Shown: positions 24,893 through 33,090, counted from the first letter of the stretch. The stretch is 64,000 bases of DNA from Hymenobacter telluris (GCF_017313265.1 NZ_JAFLQZ010000019.1:1-64000), one strand, 5' to 3'. The notes: a model not told the origin generated them from the letters alone. Made by a program: numbers and translations.

Positions 24893-24935
24893 ATGTCGTA
24901 AACATGCGTCATATTATGACGTATATTTGCGACAT
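24893..24935. promoter_or_regulatory. arsR operator: two concentric palindromes over the promoter
   Basis: An inner perfect dyad CGTCATATTATGACG (24907-24921) is nested in an outer one, ATGTCGTAAA (24893-24902) with TTTGCGACAT (24926-24935). Both are centred on 24914. The -7 box TATATTTG (24922-24929) lies in its right side, so a bound ArsR dimer would block the promoter. Autoregulation is inferred. Confidence 0.75.
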
Positions 24936-24952
24936 ACTTCATTGCCTTTCCG

Positions 24953-25303
24953 ATGACCTACGCCAAAACCGCCGCATTCACCCAGGAGCAACAGCAGCTG
25001 GCCCGCGTGGCCAAAGCCCTGGCGCACCCGGCTCGGGTGGCCATCATCCAGTTTCTAGCATCCAAGCAGACCTGCATCTCCGGCGACATCGCCGCCGAGC
25101 TGCCGCTTTCGCGCACCACCGTCTCGCAGCACCTGCAGGAACTCAAGGCGCTGGATTTGATTCGGGGCGAGATTGACGGGCTCACGGTCTGCTACTGCCT
25201 CAACACCGAGCTACTCCACCGGGTGCACCAGCAATTCACGGCCTTCTTTCTGGAAGCAACCGCCGGGTCGGCCTGCGGCCCGGACGATGCTTGCGCCTGC
25301 TAA
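24953..25303 (+). CDS. arsR: ArsR-family repressor
   Basis: A 116-residue winged-helix regulator: VAKALAHPARVAIIQFLASK, then PLSRTTVSQHLQELKALDLI. Cys residues sit at TCISGDIA and in the tail (SACGPDDACAC), where ArsR proteins place arsenite-binding cysteines. It heads an arsenic operon of five genes and has a strong operator in front. Derepression by arsenite is the expected control. Confidence 0.92.
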   Translation: MTYAKTAAFTQEQQQLARVAKALAHPARVAIIQFLASKQTCISGDIAAELPLSRTTVSQHLQELKALDLIRGEIDGLTVCYCLNTELLHRVHQQFTAFFLEATAGSACGPDDACAC

Positions 25304-25343
25304 GCCCACCAAACAGTTATCACCTCATTTACCCAAGCAAGCC

Positions 25344-25802
25344 ATGAAAATCTCTGAAATCAAGCAGGCCCTGGCCGAAGTAGAAGCAGTCAATTTCCGC
25401 CTGCCCACCGGCGAGTACCTGCCCGCGCACTTCCACGTGACCGAAGTGGGCCTGGTGAGCAAACACTTCATCGACTGCGGCGGCGTCGAGCGCCGGGAAA
25501 CCGTGGCCAACTTCCAGCTTTGGGAAGCCGGCGACTACGACCACCGCCTGGCTCCGCAGAAATTCTTGCACATCCTGGACCTGTCGCAGCGCATTCTGGG
25601 CAGCGAAGACCTGGAGATTGAAGTGGAGTACCAGCAGGCCACCATCGGCAAGTTCGGGCTGACGCGCGACGGCAACGACTTCGTGCTGACCCAAAAGCAG
25701 ACCGCCTGCCTGGCCCAGGATGCCTGCGGCATTCCGGACGCCGCCTTTGCCCTGCCCCAGCTGCAGATAGCGGGCTGCGCTCCCGGCGGCGGGTGCTGCT
25801 AA
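25344..25802 (+). CDS. DUF6428 family protein
   Basis: A 152-residue cytosolic protein: MKISEIKQALAEVEAVNFRL, HFHVTEVGLVSKHFIDCGG. The Cys-rich end carries QTACLAQDACG and APGGGCC. The family occurs in Bacteroidota arsenic operons next to arsR, and its role is unknown. His, Cys and the terminal GGGCC could bind arsenite. Start fixed at the ATG 40 bp after arsR. The longer frame beginning inside arsR is not real. Confidence 0.82.
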   Translation: MKISEIKQALAEVEAVNFRLPTGEYLPAHFHVTEVGLVSKHFIDCGGVERRETVANFQLWEAGDYDHRLAPQKFLHILDLSQRILGSEDLEIEVEYQQATIGKFGLTRDGNDFVLTQKQTACLAQDACGIPDAAFALPQLQIAGCAPGGGCC

Positions 25803-25880
25803 GCACCCAGCACGGCGCTACCCTCCCGGGTGGCGCCGTTTTGCTGGTTTCACCTTTCACTTCCTGACCTTCACTTTCCG

Positions 25881-26654
25881 ATGACGATTGCCTTTTTCTC
25901 CGACGTGCACGGCAACCTGCCGGCGCTGGAAGCGGTGCTGGCCGATATGGAGCAGCGCCGGCCCGACATGATTTTCTGCCTGGGTGATTTGGTGGGCTAC
26001 GCGCCCTGGCCCAACGAAGTCGTCAACGAGGTGCGGCGGCGGGGAATCCCGACGCTGGCCGGCAACTACGACCAAGGCATTGGGCTGGCCAGCGAGAATT
26101 GCGGCTGCGCTTACAAAACCGACACGGAAAAAGACCTGGGCGCGCAAAGTATCGCCTTCACCAACCAGGTGGTGGGCGATGAGGAGCGGCGCTACTTGCG
26201 TTACCTGCCCAAGCATATGCGCCTGGACTTTCAGGAAGAACCCTGCACGCTGAGCTTGCTGATGGTGCACGGCTCGCCCCGCAAAATCAACGAGTACCTG
26301 TTCGAGGACCGGCCGGAGGCCAGCTTTTTGCGCATCCTGCAGGAAGCGCAAGCCGATATTTTGCTGTTTGGCCACACCCACAAGCCGTATCACCGCACAT
26401 TTGCCTACGAGCACGAGGGCGAAACCCGCTACCGGCACGCGCTCAACATTGGCTCGGTGGGCAAGCCAAAAGATGGGGACCCGCGGGCGGCCTATCAGCT
26501 GGTGCACCTCGACGAGAACACGAAGCTGAATGACCCGGCCAGTGTGCGCTCGGAGCTGGTGCGGGTGGCCTACGACGTGGAGAAAGCCGCGCAGGCGGTA
26601 GAGACCTCGCCGCTGCCCAACGAATACGCGGACATGCTGCGCAAGGCATATTAA
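25881..26654 (+). CDS. Calcineurin-like metallophosphoesterase
   Basis: A 257-residue enzyme with all metal motifs of the family: FFSDVHGNLPALEAVL, CLGDLVGYAPWPNEV, LAGNYDQG, VHGSPRKINEY and LFGHTHKPY. Cytosolic, two-metal phosphodiesterase or phosphatase. YfcE/MJ0936-like members resemble it. The Cys pair in NCGCAYK is a local oddity. A phosphoesterase in this position is seen in arsenic operons of related bacteria. Its substrate is unknown. Confidence 0.9.
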   Translation: MTIAFFSDVHGNLPALEAVLADMEQRRPDMIFCLGDLVGYAPWPNEVVNEVRRRGIPTLAGNYDQGIGLASENCGCAYKTDTEKDLGAQSIAFTNQVVGDEERRYLRYLPKHMRLDFQEEPCTLSLLMVHGSPRKINEYLFEDRPEASFLRILQEAQADILLFGHTHKPYHRTFAYEHEGETRYRHALNIGSVGKPKDGDPRAAYQLVHLDENTKLNDPASVRSELVRVAYDVEKAAQAVETSPLPNEYADMLRKAY

Positions 26655-26666
26655 TGGGAGATAGCC

Positions 26667-27161
26667 ATGACCATTCAACCACTTCTGAAAGCCCATTGGC
26701 CGGCAGTTAAGGCCATTTACGAAGCAGGTATTGCCACGGGCAATGCCACGTTTGAAACGCAGGCGCCCGCTTGGGAAACCTGGGATAAGGCCCACCTGAA
26801 CCATAGCAGGCTGGTGGCCGTGGACGAGGCCGGCACGGTGCTGGGCTGGGCCGCCTTGTCGCCGGTATCGAGCCGCTGCGTGTACGGTGGCGTGGCCGAA
26901 ATCAGCATTTACATCGCGGCGGAAGTGCGGGGCCAGGGCGTGGGCCGACAGCTGCTGCAGGCCCTGATTGCGGATTCGGAAGTCCACGGCATCTGGACGC
27001 TGCAGGCCGGCACGTTTGAAGAAAACACGGCCAGCATCGGCCTGCACACGCAAGCCGGGTTCCGCGTCATCGGGCACCGCGAGCGAATCGGCCAACACCA
27101 CGGCATGTGGCGCAACACGGTGCAGATGGAACGGCGCAGCCCGACCGTCGGCGCCGCTTAA
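26667..27161 (+). CDS. GNAT N-acetyltransferase, ArsN1/PAT-like
   Basis: A 164-residue acetyltransferase of the phosphinothricin acetyltransferase group: IYEAGIATGNATFETQAP, the acetyl-CoA loop VRGQGVGRQLLQALI and FRVIGHRERIGQHHGMWR. Homologues in arsenic operons (ArsN) acetylate arsinothricin. The operon context supports that role here. The gene starts 12 bp after the phosphoesterase stop. Confidence 0.87.
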   Translation: MTIQPLLKAHWPAVKAIYEAGIATGNATFETQAPAWETWDKAHLNHSRLVAVDEAGTVLGWAALSPVSSRCVYGGVAEISIYIAAEVRGQGVGRQLLQALIADSEVHGIWTLQAGTFEENTASIGLHTQAGFRVIGHRERIGQHHGMWRNTVQMERRSPTVGAA

Positions 27162-27173
27162 CCTTACTTTTTT

Positions 27174-28283
27174 ATGTCGACGTTGAATCAAGTGGTACCC
27201 GCCGCGCCGGATCCGGCCGCGCTGGCGGAAAAGAAACTCTCCGGCCTGGACCGCGGCCTGACCCTGTGGATATTCCTGGCCATGGCGCTGGGCGTGGGCC
27301 TGGGTTTCTTCGTGCCCGGCATCAATGGGGCTATTAACTACTTCTCGGTGGGCACGGTGAACGTGCCGCTGGCCATTGGCCTCATCCTGATGATGTACCC
27401 GCCGTTGGCGAAGGTGAAGTACGAGCAGCTGCCGACCGTGTTTAAGAACACGCGCATCATCGGGCTGTCCTTGTTTCTGAACTGGATTCTTGGGCCGCTG
27501 CTCATGTTCTTCTTGGCCATCTGGCTGCTGCCCGACAAGCCCGAGTACATGATGGGCCTGATTTTGATTGGCATAGCGCGCTGCATTGCCATGGTGCTGG
27601 TGTGGAACGACCTAGCCGACGGCTCGCGCGAATACGCGGCGGGGCTGGTGGCGCTGAATTCCATTTTTCAGGTGCTTTTCTACTCGGTGCTGGCTTGGCT
27701 GTTCATCACGGTGCTGCCGCCCTACTTCGGGCTGAAAGGGTACGCGGTAAACATCGGTATCTGGGACATTGCACAGAGCGTGCTCGTGTACCTCGGTATC
27801 CCGTTTGCGGCGGGGTTTCTCTCGCGTACCATCTTGCGCCGGCTCAAAGGCAACGACTGGTACGAGCAGGTTTATATCCCTGCCATCAGTCCCATTACGT
27901 TGGTGGCGCTGCTGCTTACCATCGTGGTCATGTTCAGCTTGAAGGGCGAAACCATCGTGCAAGTACCGCTGGACGTGCTGCGCATCGCCCTGCCGCTGGC
28001 CCTGTACTTCGGCATCATGTTCGTGCTCAGCTTTGCGGCGGGCAAGTACCTGGGGGCGGATTATGCGGAGAATGCCAGCATTGCGTTTACGGCGACGGGC
28101 AACAACTTCGAGCTGGCCATTGCGGTGGCCATCGGGGTATTCGGGCTCAACTCGGGGCAAGCGTTTGCGGGCGTGATTGGGCCGCTGATTGAGGTGCCGG
28201 CGCTGATTGCGCTGGTCAACCTGGCCTTCTGGTTCCGGCGCCGCTGGTACAGCGGCACCACAAACGCCCTGGCGGCCAAATAA
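27174..28283 (+). CDS. Acr3-type arsenite efflux transporter
   Basis: A 369-residue membrane protein with ten predicted helices. The functional cysteine lies in GIARCIAMVLVWNDLADG of helix 4, and a conserved block reads AFTATGNNFELAIAVAIGVF. Acr3 exports arsenite using the proton gradient. It ends the arsR operon and is preceded by a 12-bp gap. A ~30-residue N-terminal extension precedes the first helix. Confidence 0.93.
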   Translation: MSTLNQVVPAAPDPAALAEKKLSGLDRGLTLWIFLAMALGVGLGFFVPGINGAINYFSVGTVNVPLAIGLILMMYPPLAKVKYEQLPTVFKNTRIIGLSLFLNWILGPLLMFFLAIWLLPDKPEYMMGLILIGIARCIAMVLVWNDLADGSREYAAGLVALNSIFQVLFYSVLAWLFITVLPPYFGLKGYAVNIGIWDIAQSVLVYLGIPFAAGFLSRTILRRLKGNDWYEQVYIPAISPITLVALLLTIVVMFSLKGETIVQVPLDVLRIALPLALYFGIMFVLSFAAGKYLGADYAENASIAFTATGNNFELAIAVAIGVFGLNSGQAFAGVIGPLIEVPALIALVNLAFWFRRRWYSGTTNALAAK

Positions 28284-28405
28284 CGTCACGTGCTTCCGCG
28301 CAGTGCGCGAACAGCTACCTGTGCCCGCCGGCCGTTTCTCGCCCAACACCCGCCCGCCCCGAAGACGTCAGCCGTAAGATTACGCCGACCTCCTATTTTT
28401 CCGGT

Positions 28406-28888
28406 ATGAAACAGCTGCTGCGTCTGCAACTGCATGTCTTTGATGCCCCTGCCGGCGTTACGCTGATGCTGCAACGCGGTGCCCACGAGCTGGTTCCGCC
28501 GGTCGCCCTCGCCGAGGGAATGTTGCTTTTTGAGGTGCTAGCCGCGGTATCTTATCCCAAGGGTGAGGAGGCGCCCCGGTTGGGTGGGCCCAGTGTCCAC
28601 GGCCCGGTGCAGGGGCGCTTTCTCTACGTAAACGCCGGCACCTACGCCGGTCAGGCCGATTCCGGCTGGTCCCGCCGGGCCAAAGTGCCCCTGCCGGCGC
28701 TGACCCGGGAGCTGGTAGAACAGGCTCTGGCTCAGCCGGACCTGACGCTACAGGCCCGCATCCAGGGCAGGGCCGGGGACGGCGGACCGGCGTGCGCCAG
28801 TGTGAAGCTGCTGGGTGCGGGGTGGACGCTGGCTCCAGCCTGGCCGGTACCCGCAGCTTTGGCGGATTCAGACCTGAGAGGCAACTGA
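28406..28888 (+). CDS. DUF5990 family protein
   Basis: A 160-residue protein with the DUF5990 pattern: GVTLMLQRGAHELVPP, GPSVHGPVQGRFLYVNAGTY, and AGQADSGWSRRAKVPL. No function is established. It follows acr3 by 122 bp and is stopped by a strong terminator. It may be a passenger rather than part of arsenic resistance. Confidence 0.82.
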   Translation: MKQLLRLQLHVFDAPAGVTLMLQRGAHELVPPVALAEGMLLFEVLAAVSYPKGEEAPRLGGPSVHGPVQGRFLYVNAGTYAGQADSGWSRRAKVPLPALTRELVEQALAQPDLTLQARIQGRAGDGGPACASVKLLGAGWTLAPAWPVPAALADSDLRGN

Positions 28889-28895
28889 TTCAAGA

Positions 28896-28930
28896 AAAAA
28901 GCGCCGGACTACGAGAGTCCGGCGCTTTTT
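28896..28930. terminator. Strong bidirectional terminator
   Basis: A 15-bp stem (28896-28910 with 28916-28930), loop ACGAG, with A tract and T tract on the two sides. It ends the rightward arsenic operon and also the leftward gene at 28970. Confidence 0.88.
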
Positions 28931-28969
28931 CTCTTTTGATTAGCAGCTTGTTAGCCACCCAACGCGGGC

Positions 28970-29182
28970 TTACTTCTTCACGATTTCGGTAGCTGCCGGC
29001 GTCACCACGGCCGCGCTGGTCGGCTTCTTGGCGCAGCAGCTGGCGCCAGGCTTCTCGTCTTTTGCGCATTGCATGGTGGCTTCCTTGGCCGCTTTCTTGG
29101 ACTTTTTGCCGGGTTTGCCGTCGTTGGCGGTAGCACTACCGATGGTGGCCAGCAGGGTCAGGGCAAGCAGGAGGTTTTTCAT
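28970..29182 (-). CDS. Small secreted Lys/Cys-containing protein
   Basis: A 70-residue protein with a signal peptide (MKNLLLALTLLATIGSATA) and a basic part (GKPGKKSKKAAKEA), then Cys in TMQCAKD and ASCCAKKP. The CC pair suggests periplasmic soft-metal binding. It is the last gene of the leftward mercury cassette (40 bp after the GDCCVxC gene). No named family. Confidence 0.65.
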   Translation of the reverse strand: MKNLLLALTLLATIGSATANDGKPGKKSKKAAKEATMQCAKDEKPGASCCAKKPTSAAVVTPAATEIVKK

Positions 29183-29222
29183 GAGTTGGGGAGGTAAAAA
29201 GTGAAGTGCAACAAGAGACTAA

Positions 29223-29471
29223 CTAGCAGCAACCGCAGGCGCCTTTGCCCTGTTCCTGGATGGGCGGGCAGGGCACGGTGCCGTACGAGCAGTACACGCA
29301 GCAGTCGCCGGCCAGGGGCTTGAGCACGGTGTGGCAGCTGGTGCATTCGTAAAACCACTGGCAGGCATCGGTCGGCATCTGCTCGGCCTGCGCGTGCTGG
29401 CACACCGGACAGGTAAGCACGGACGTCAGCGTAACGGCGGACTGGGGGCTGGGAGGCGTTATCGGAATCAT
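29223..29471 (-). CDS. GDCCVxC domain protein
   Basis: An 82-residue protein with the hallmark AGDCCVYCSYGTVPCPPIQ and further cysteine pairs (LTCPVCQ, YECTSCH, GACGCC). NCBI names this family GDCCVxC domain-containing (seleno)protein, since the U/C position varies. It is found beside mer and ars genes. Here the position is Cys. Likely a cytosolic thiol protein in mercury handling (inference). It lies 11 bp after MerTP. Confidence 0.85.
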   Translation of the reverse strand: MIPITPPSPQSAVTLTSVLTCPVCQHAQAEQMPTDACQWFYECTSCHTVLKPLAGDCCVYCSYGTVPCPPIQEQGKGACGCC

Positions 29472-29482
29472 AGCAGGGACAA

Positions 29483-30112
29483 TTAACGGGTAGCGGAAGG
29501 GTTCAGCACCGAATAGCCAGTGCCGTTGATGGCGGCCTCTACCTGGGCCACAGGCGTGACGGCGGCATTGAAGCGGACCTGAGCCGTGCCCTGCTCGTAG
29601 GAGACCTGCACGCGCTGCACGCCCGGCAGCTGCTGCACGTCGTGCTCCACGTGGCGGGCGCAGGCCTCACAGGTCATGCCGCCGATGCGGTAGGAACTGG
29701 TTTGCAGCACCGGGGCGGCGCTGGTAGCCACACCTGGCTTGGGAACTGCTGTCGGGTAGAATTGCGCTCCGTAGTAGGGAAAGGCCAGCAGCAGCGCGGC
29801 CAGCACGGTGACCGTGGCCAGAAAGCCCCGCGACTGCATCAGCGAGGGCTTGGCCGGCACGGGGCAGCCGCAGTCATCGGCTGCCGTTGGCGCGGGTCGC
29901 AGTTGCTGGTACCAGGCGAAGCCCAGGACGCCCACGGTCAGGGCTACCAGATAGGGACGCAAGGGTTCCAACCAGGCGAATGTGGAGGCTACGCCGCCCA
30001 GCCCCCCGACAATGGCCAGCAGGGGGGTAATGCAGCACAGTGAAGCGGCCAGCGCAGCCAGCAGGCCCGTACCGGCCAGAGTCTTGGTGGGTGTGGAAGC
30101 AGGTTGGTTCAT
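29483..30112 (-). CDS. merTP: Mercuric transport fusion protein MerTP
   Basis: A 209-residue fusion: a MerT-like membrane part with the vicinal pair in ALAASLCCITPLLAI and a second motif DDCGCP, then a hydrophobic helix. It is joined to a C-terminal MerP-like HMA domain with GGMTCEACARHVEHDV. It takes Hg(II) across the inner membrane from a periplasmic-facing binder. Its ATG overlaps the ArsR-type regulator stop by 4 bp, so the two are translationally coupled. No mercuric reductase gene is present in this window. Confidence 0.92.
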   Translation of the reverse strand: MNQPASTPTKTLAGTGLLAALAASLCCITPLLAIVGGLGGVASTFAWLEPLRPYLVALTVGVLGFAWYQQLRPAPTAADDCGCPVPAKPSLMQSRGFLATVTVLAALLLAFPYYGAQFYPTAVPKPGVATSAAPVLQTSSYRIGGMTCEACARHVEHDVQQLPGVQRVQVSYEQGTAQVRFNAAVTPVAQVEAAINGTGYSVLNPSATR

Positions 30113-30480
30113 ACGGCAGCAGGCGTGAGGGAGATGGAAACGGACCCCAGCAACGGCTCTATCACGGGGCGCAGGGCGGGAGTCAGGGTGTAAAACACGG
30201 TCTGGCCCACTTTGCGCGCCTGCACCACGCCGCCGTCCTTGAGCTTGCGCAGGTGCTGCGAGATGGCCGACACGTTCATCTGCAGCACATCGGCCAGGTC
30301 ACACACGCACAGCTGCTGCTGGTCGAGCAGCAGATACAGCATTTTCAGGCGCACGTCGTTGCCGGCCAGGGCCAGTACCGCCGCCACGGCTTCGAGGCCC
30401 GGCGCGGCCGCGGCCAGGCGCTGCTTGCTGTGTTCAATGTGCGCAGCGTCGGCAAAGACGCGAATACAGGAGGTGGCCAT
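30109..30480 (-). CDS. ArsR/SmtB-type repressor of the mercury cassette
   Basis: A 123-residue regulator with the alpha3 metal motif QLCVCDLADVLQM and the recognition helix VSAISQHLRKLKDGGVV. The CVC pair is the thiol site used by ArsR-type sensors of As, Cd or Hg. Operon with merTP, GDCCVxC and the small Cys protein. A 14-bp palindrome in the promoter is the likely operator. Confidence 0.92.
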   Translation of the reverse strand: MATSCIRVFADAAHIEHSKQRLAAAAPGLEAVAAVLALAGNDVRLKMLYLLLDQQQLCVCDLADVLQMNVSAISQHLRKLKDGGVVQARKVGQTVFYTLTPALRPVIEPLLGSVSISLTPAAV

Positions 30481-30506
30481 ACTACTCGTTTTCGTAAAGG
30501 TACTGT

Positions 30507-30538
30507 TTTCTTATTTAAGCAAACGCTTAAATAAGAAA
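30507..30538. promoter_or_regulatory. Operator palindrome of the mercury cassette regulator
   Basis: Perfect 14-bp arms TTTCTTATTTAAGC and GCTTAAATAAGAAA around AAAC, 27 bp before the regulator ATG on the minus strand. A TACCTTTA box lies between them. Repression by the encoded ArsR-type protein is inferred. Confidence 0.78.
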
Positions 30539-30540
30539 CG

Positions 30541-30574
30541 AAAAAAAGAGCAGGCCCTCGCCTGCTCTTTTTTT
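30541..30574. terminator. Bidirectional terminator
   Basis: A 14-base arm AAAAAAAGAGCAGG with its complement around CCCTCG. It insulates the mercury cassette from the leftward sigma factor and Cys-rich peptide genes. Confidence 0.85.
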
Positions 30575-30591
30575 GTGGCACTTCGGCTAGC

Positions 30592-30660
30592 TTAGCAGCA
30601 GCCCGAAGTATTGCCGTCGCAGCAGGTGCCGTCGCAGCAATCGGTGGGTTCGTGGTTCAT
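30592..30660 (-). CDS. 22-residue peptide with three Cys-Cys pairs
   Basis: On the minus strand an ATG opens the frame MNHEPTDCCDGTCCDGNTSG then Cys-Cys and TAA. Six of 22 residues are cysteine, arranged CC-DGT-CC-DG-N-TSG-CC, with no other hydrophobic content. It is too short for routine gene finders. It lies 79 bp downstream of the SigZ-type gene and directly before a terminator, so it would be the last gene of that transcript. It resembles a minimal metallothionein-like soft-metal binder. No known family can be assigned. Confidence 0.6.
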   Translation of the reverse strand: MNHEPTDCCDGTCCDGNTSGCC

Positions 30661-30739
30661 GGCGAACGAGGGTGTAAAGTGAGGTAAGCCGCACCGCCTT
30701 GGTACACTTGATAGACGACGGCACTGAAAAAAGACGCAG

Positions 30740-31318
30740 CTAAGTGGCACAGCTTCTGGCTGCCGTGCAGCCGCACTGGTGGCGCGGCTGCGCTTCCAGA
30801 ATGTTGCCGTAGCTATCGACTTTCATCCGGCAGCAGGCCGTGAACAGCTGGTGCAGCTGCTGCTTGGCCCGCTGCACCCGCGACTTGGCCCCGGAATAGG
30901 AGATGCCTAGCTCGGCTGCGTAGTCCTTCTGCGACAGCGCCCCAAGCTCAGTGCGTAGTAAAGCCTCCCGCGACGCGGCGGGCAGCTTGTCGACAAACGG
31001 CGTGATGCAGGGCGCAAAACCCGGGTTCAGCTCAGCGGGGTCGGCTACGTCGGGAATATCCCCATCCAGCTCAACCAGGCCCCGCTGGGCTTTCTGGTAG
31101 TCCAGAATGCGGTTGCGGGTAATCTGGTATACCCAGCTGGTGAGCTTGTCGGCGTAGGTGAGCGTAGGTAGCTTGAGATGAATCTTGACAAAGACGTCCT
31201 GTAGCAAGTCCTGGGCCGCGTCGGGGTCCGTAACGCGGCGCCGGATAAAAGCCAGCAGCTCGCGGTGGAAGTCGGCCCAGATGGTTTCGGTGGTGGCGGC
31301 GGCGGGGTTCATGGACAT
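30740..31318 (-). CDS. sigZ: SigZ-type ECF RNA polymerase sigma factor
   Basis: A 192-residue sigma factor. Region 2 reads LLAFIRRRVTDPDAAQDLLQ with DVFVKIHLKL and WVYQITRNRILDYQK. Region 4 reads LGALSQKDYAAELGISYSGA. The C-terminal tail is Cys-rich (FTACCRMKVDSYG, HQCGCTAARSCAT), a known feature of SigZ proteins and a possible metal or redox sensor. Its genomic place between thiol-protein genes fits a metal-stress regulon. No anti-sigma gene adjoins it. Confidence 0.9.
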   Translation of the reverse strand: MSMNPAAATTETIWADFHRELLAFIRRRVTDPDAAQDLLQDVFVKIHLKLPTLTYADKLTSWVYQITRNRILDYQKAQRGLVELDGDIPDVADPAELNPGFAPCITPFVDKLPAASREALLRTELGALSQKDYAAELGISYSGAKSRVQRAKQQLHQLFTACCRMKVDSYGNILEAQPRHQCGCTAARSCAT

Positions 31319-31384
31319 GGCAGTGGTTCTCTCCCAATAGACGACGCAACACCAAAAAGACGCATAATAGGGTGCCTCTAGGTG

Positions 31385-31582
31385 CTAATTCGGGATGTCC
31401 TGCTGTAGCCACAGGCGACGTGTGCCACAGGCGGTGCATTCCATCAAGAGTTCGGTAGCCTGCGCGTACCGCTCCAGCACCTCCACGTGGGCGTGCAGCG
31501 TTTCCTGCCGGCACGTGGCACAGGCCAGCAACTCGGTAGCTTCGAGCTGCTCCTGCAAAAACAGTAGCTCATCATCCCTCAT
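31385..31582 (-). CDS. Small zinc-ribbon-like protein
   Basis: A 65-residue protein: MRDDELLFLQEQLEATELLA then two Cys pairs, CATCRQ and CTACGTRRLW, separated by a helical stretch. This suggests a zinc ribbon. It precedes sigZ by 66 bp on the same strand and may be a partner or regulator. The start is at MRDDE, since the upstream open frame has poor composition. Confidence 0.65.
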   Translation of the reverse strand: MRDDELLFLQEQLEATELLACATCRQETLHAHVEVLERYAQATELLMECTACGTRRLWLQQDIPN

Positions 31583-31703
31583 AACAGGCAAGGTACTTAC
31601 TAGCGTTGCGACTTCTGTATACCGCACAGTGCCTGTAGCTAAATATAATTGTCGACTAGGCAGATTGCTTGACATCAACCCATTGACCGGCCATGCTTAT
31701 CCC

Positions 31704-33047
31704 TTACCGCTCGGGGCCTTCCGCAGCCCGGCTGGCTGGTTCGGTGGCTGGCCCCAACGTACGCTGGGCTTCCTGCAAGCTGCGGCCGGCACTTCGCAAG
31801 TTGGCAGCATCTTCAGCCAGCGCCGGTATCTTCTCGGCCCGTATCAGGGCCTCGGCTACCGCCTGGAGGTTAGCGCCACCCAGATAAGCAGATTTCTCCA
31901 CGGCCTTAGCGGCCCGCAACAAGGAGTCGGCCGGCCCCGGGTAGCCCTGCTCTTCCAGCCCCTCGACTACCTGTTTGGCGGCTTGCACAAACGCAGCCGT
32001 GCCCGCGGGCTGTGGGCTGGTGGGATGCTGCGCTGTCACGGCCGCTACAACCTTTGCTGGTACCGGTGGCTGCATGGCCGTTAGCGCAGCCCCAAAACGT
32101 GCCGCCTCCCGCTGCGAGTCCGGGTCTTGAAAGCGTTTGTCCTGTTTTACTTCCTGCACCAGCTGCTGCAGCGCGGCGCCGTACTGCGCCAGGCCGCCCT
32201 GCGGGTCACGGTCAATATCGAGCACCTGGGTCATCAGGGCGTCGGCGCGCTGGTTGCGGCGGTAGTCGACGCCTGCTACTAACTGCTGCATGGCCGGGGC
32301 CGCGGCGACTAACTCGCGCAGCTGCTCTATATGCCGCACGGCGGGTGTGGGCCCATCCGTCAGCGGGCGGGCCTGGCCGGGGTGGCGGGCTGCTTCGGCA
32401 TCGGGTCCGGGCAGCGGCGTGGTGTTGCGGGCAAACAACTCGCGCAGCGCCTGCAAGTCCCGGTCTTTGTGCCCGGCCCCGTGCAGGCCCACGATGCCTT
32501 GGTCCCGGGCGGGGTTGAGCTTTTCGTGCTCCTGGTTGAAGTCGACCTGATAACCGGCTTGATAGGCTATTTCGGCAAAGGTAGCCTGCAGGGTGCGGCC
32601 GTTGCCCTCGCGGAAGGCGTGCACGTGGTTGTAGTGGTCGAAGTAATAGGCGGCCCGCTCGGCGAAGGCCTCGGGCGTGGGCAAACCCTTGAGGTTGTTT
32701 TCCTGCTTAAGCTGCTCGCCCACCGCATTCAGCCGCTCGTCGATGCGCTCGAAGGGCGCAAAGTGCATGGGGCGCTCCATGCCGGGCAGGTCGGCGGCCT
32801 TGACGCCCTGAAACCCGGCTTCCCGGCGAGTTTGGCCAGCCCACTCGAACGTATCCTGAAACAGGTGGTGATGCACGGCCCGCAGCCGCTGGGCATCAAA
32901 GGTGTCGCCCTGGGGGCCATACCCGGCGGCCAGCTCCTGCAGCCGACGCAGCGACGCATCCTTGGTGGCCTGCTCCAGCTCCTGCGCATCGGTGATGCCA
33001 AGCTTGTTGTAGAAGACGCCGGTGTGGGGGTCGGTAAAATTATCCAT
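31704..33047 (-). CDS. Fic-family protein (AMP-transferase type) with long C-terminal tail
   Basis: A 447-residue protein. Residues 1-190 form a Fic domain: YNKLGITDAQELEQATKD near the start, TFEWAGQTRRE, and the catalytic motif HAFREGNGRT (canonical HPFxEGNGR with Ala for Pro). Residues ~200-447 are helical, Ala/Gln-rich and without a recognised domain, reminiscent of Fic proteins carried by conjugative systems. Fic proteins transfer AMP or other nucleotides to targets such as topoisomerases and are kept in check by a Glu from an inhibitory helix. The VbhA-like gene 103 bp upstream would encode that partner. Confidence 0.88.
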   Translation of the reverse strand: MDNFTDPHTGVFYNKLGITDAQELEQATKDASLRRLQELAAGYGPQGDTFDAQRLRAVHHHLFQDTFEWAGQTRREAGFQGVKAADLPGMERPMHFAPFERIDERLNAVGEQLKQENNLKGLPTPEAFAERAAYYFDHYNHVHAFREGNGRTLQATFAEIAYQAGYQVDFNQEHEKLNPARDQGIVGLHGAGHKDRDLQALRELFARNTTPLPGPDAEAARHPGQARPLTDGPTPAVRHIEQLRELVAAAPAMQQLVAGVDYRRNQRADALMTQVLDIDRDPQGGLAQYGAALQQLVQEVKQDKRFQDPDSQREAARFGAALTAMQPPVPAKVVAAVTAQHPTSPQPAGTAAFVQAAKQVVEGLEEQGYPGPADSLLRAAKAVEKSAYLGGANLQAVAEALIRAEKIPALAEDAANLRSAGRSLQEAQRTLGPATEPASRAAEGPER

Positions 33048-33090
33048 CAAGGGTAAATACGAGCGCCACGCATCTCGCTGGAATCGGACC

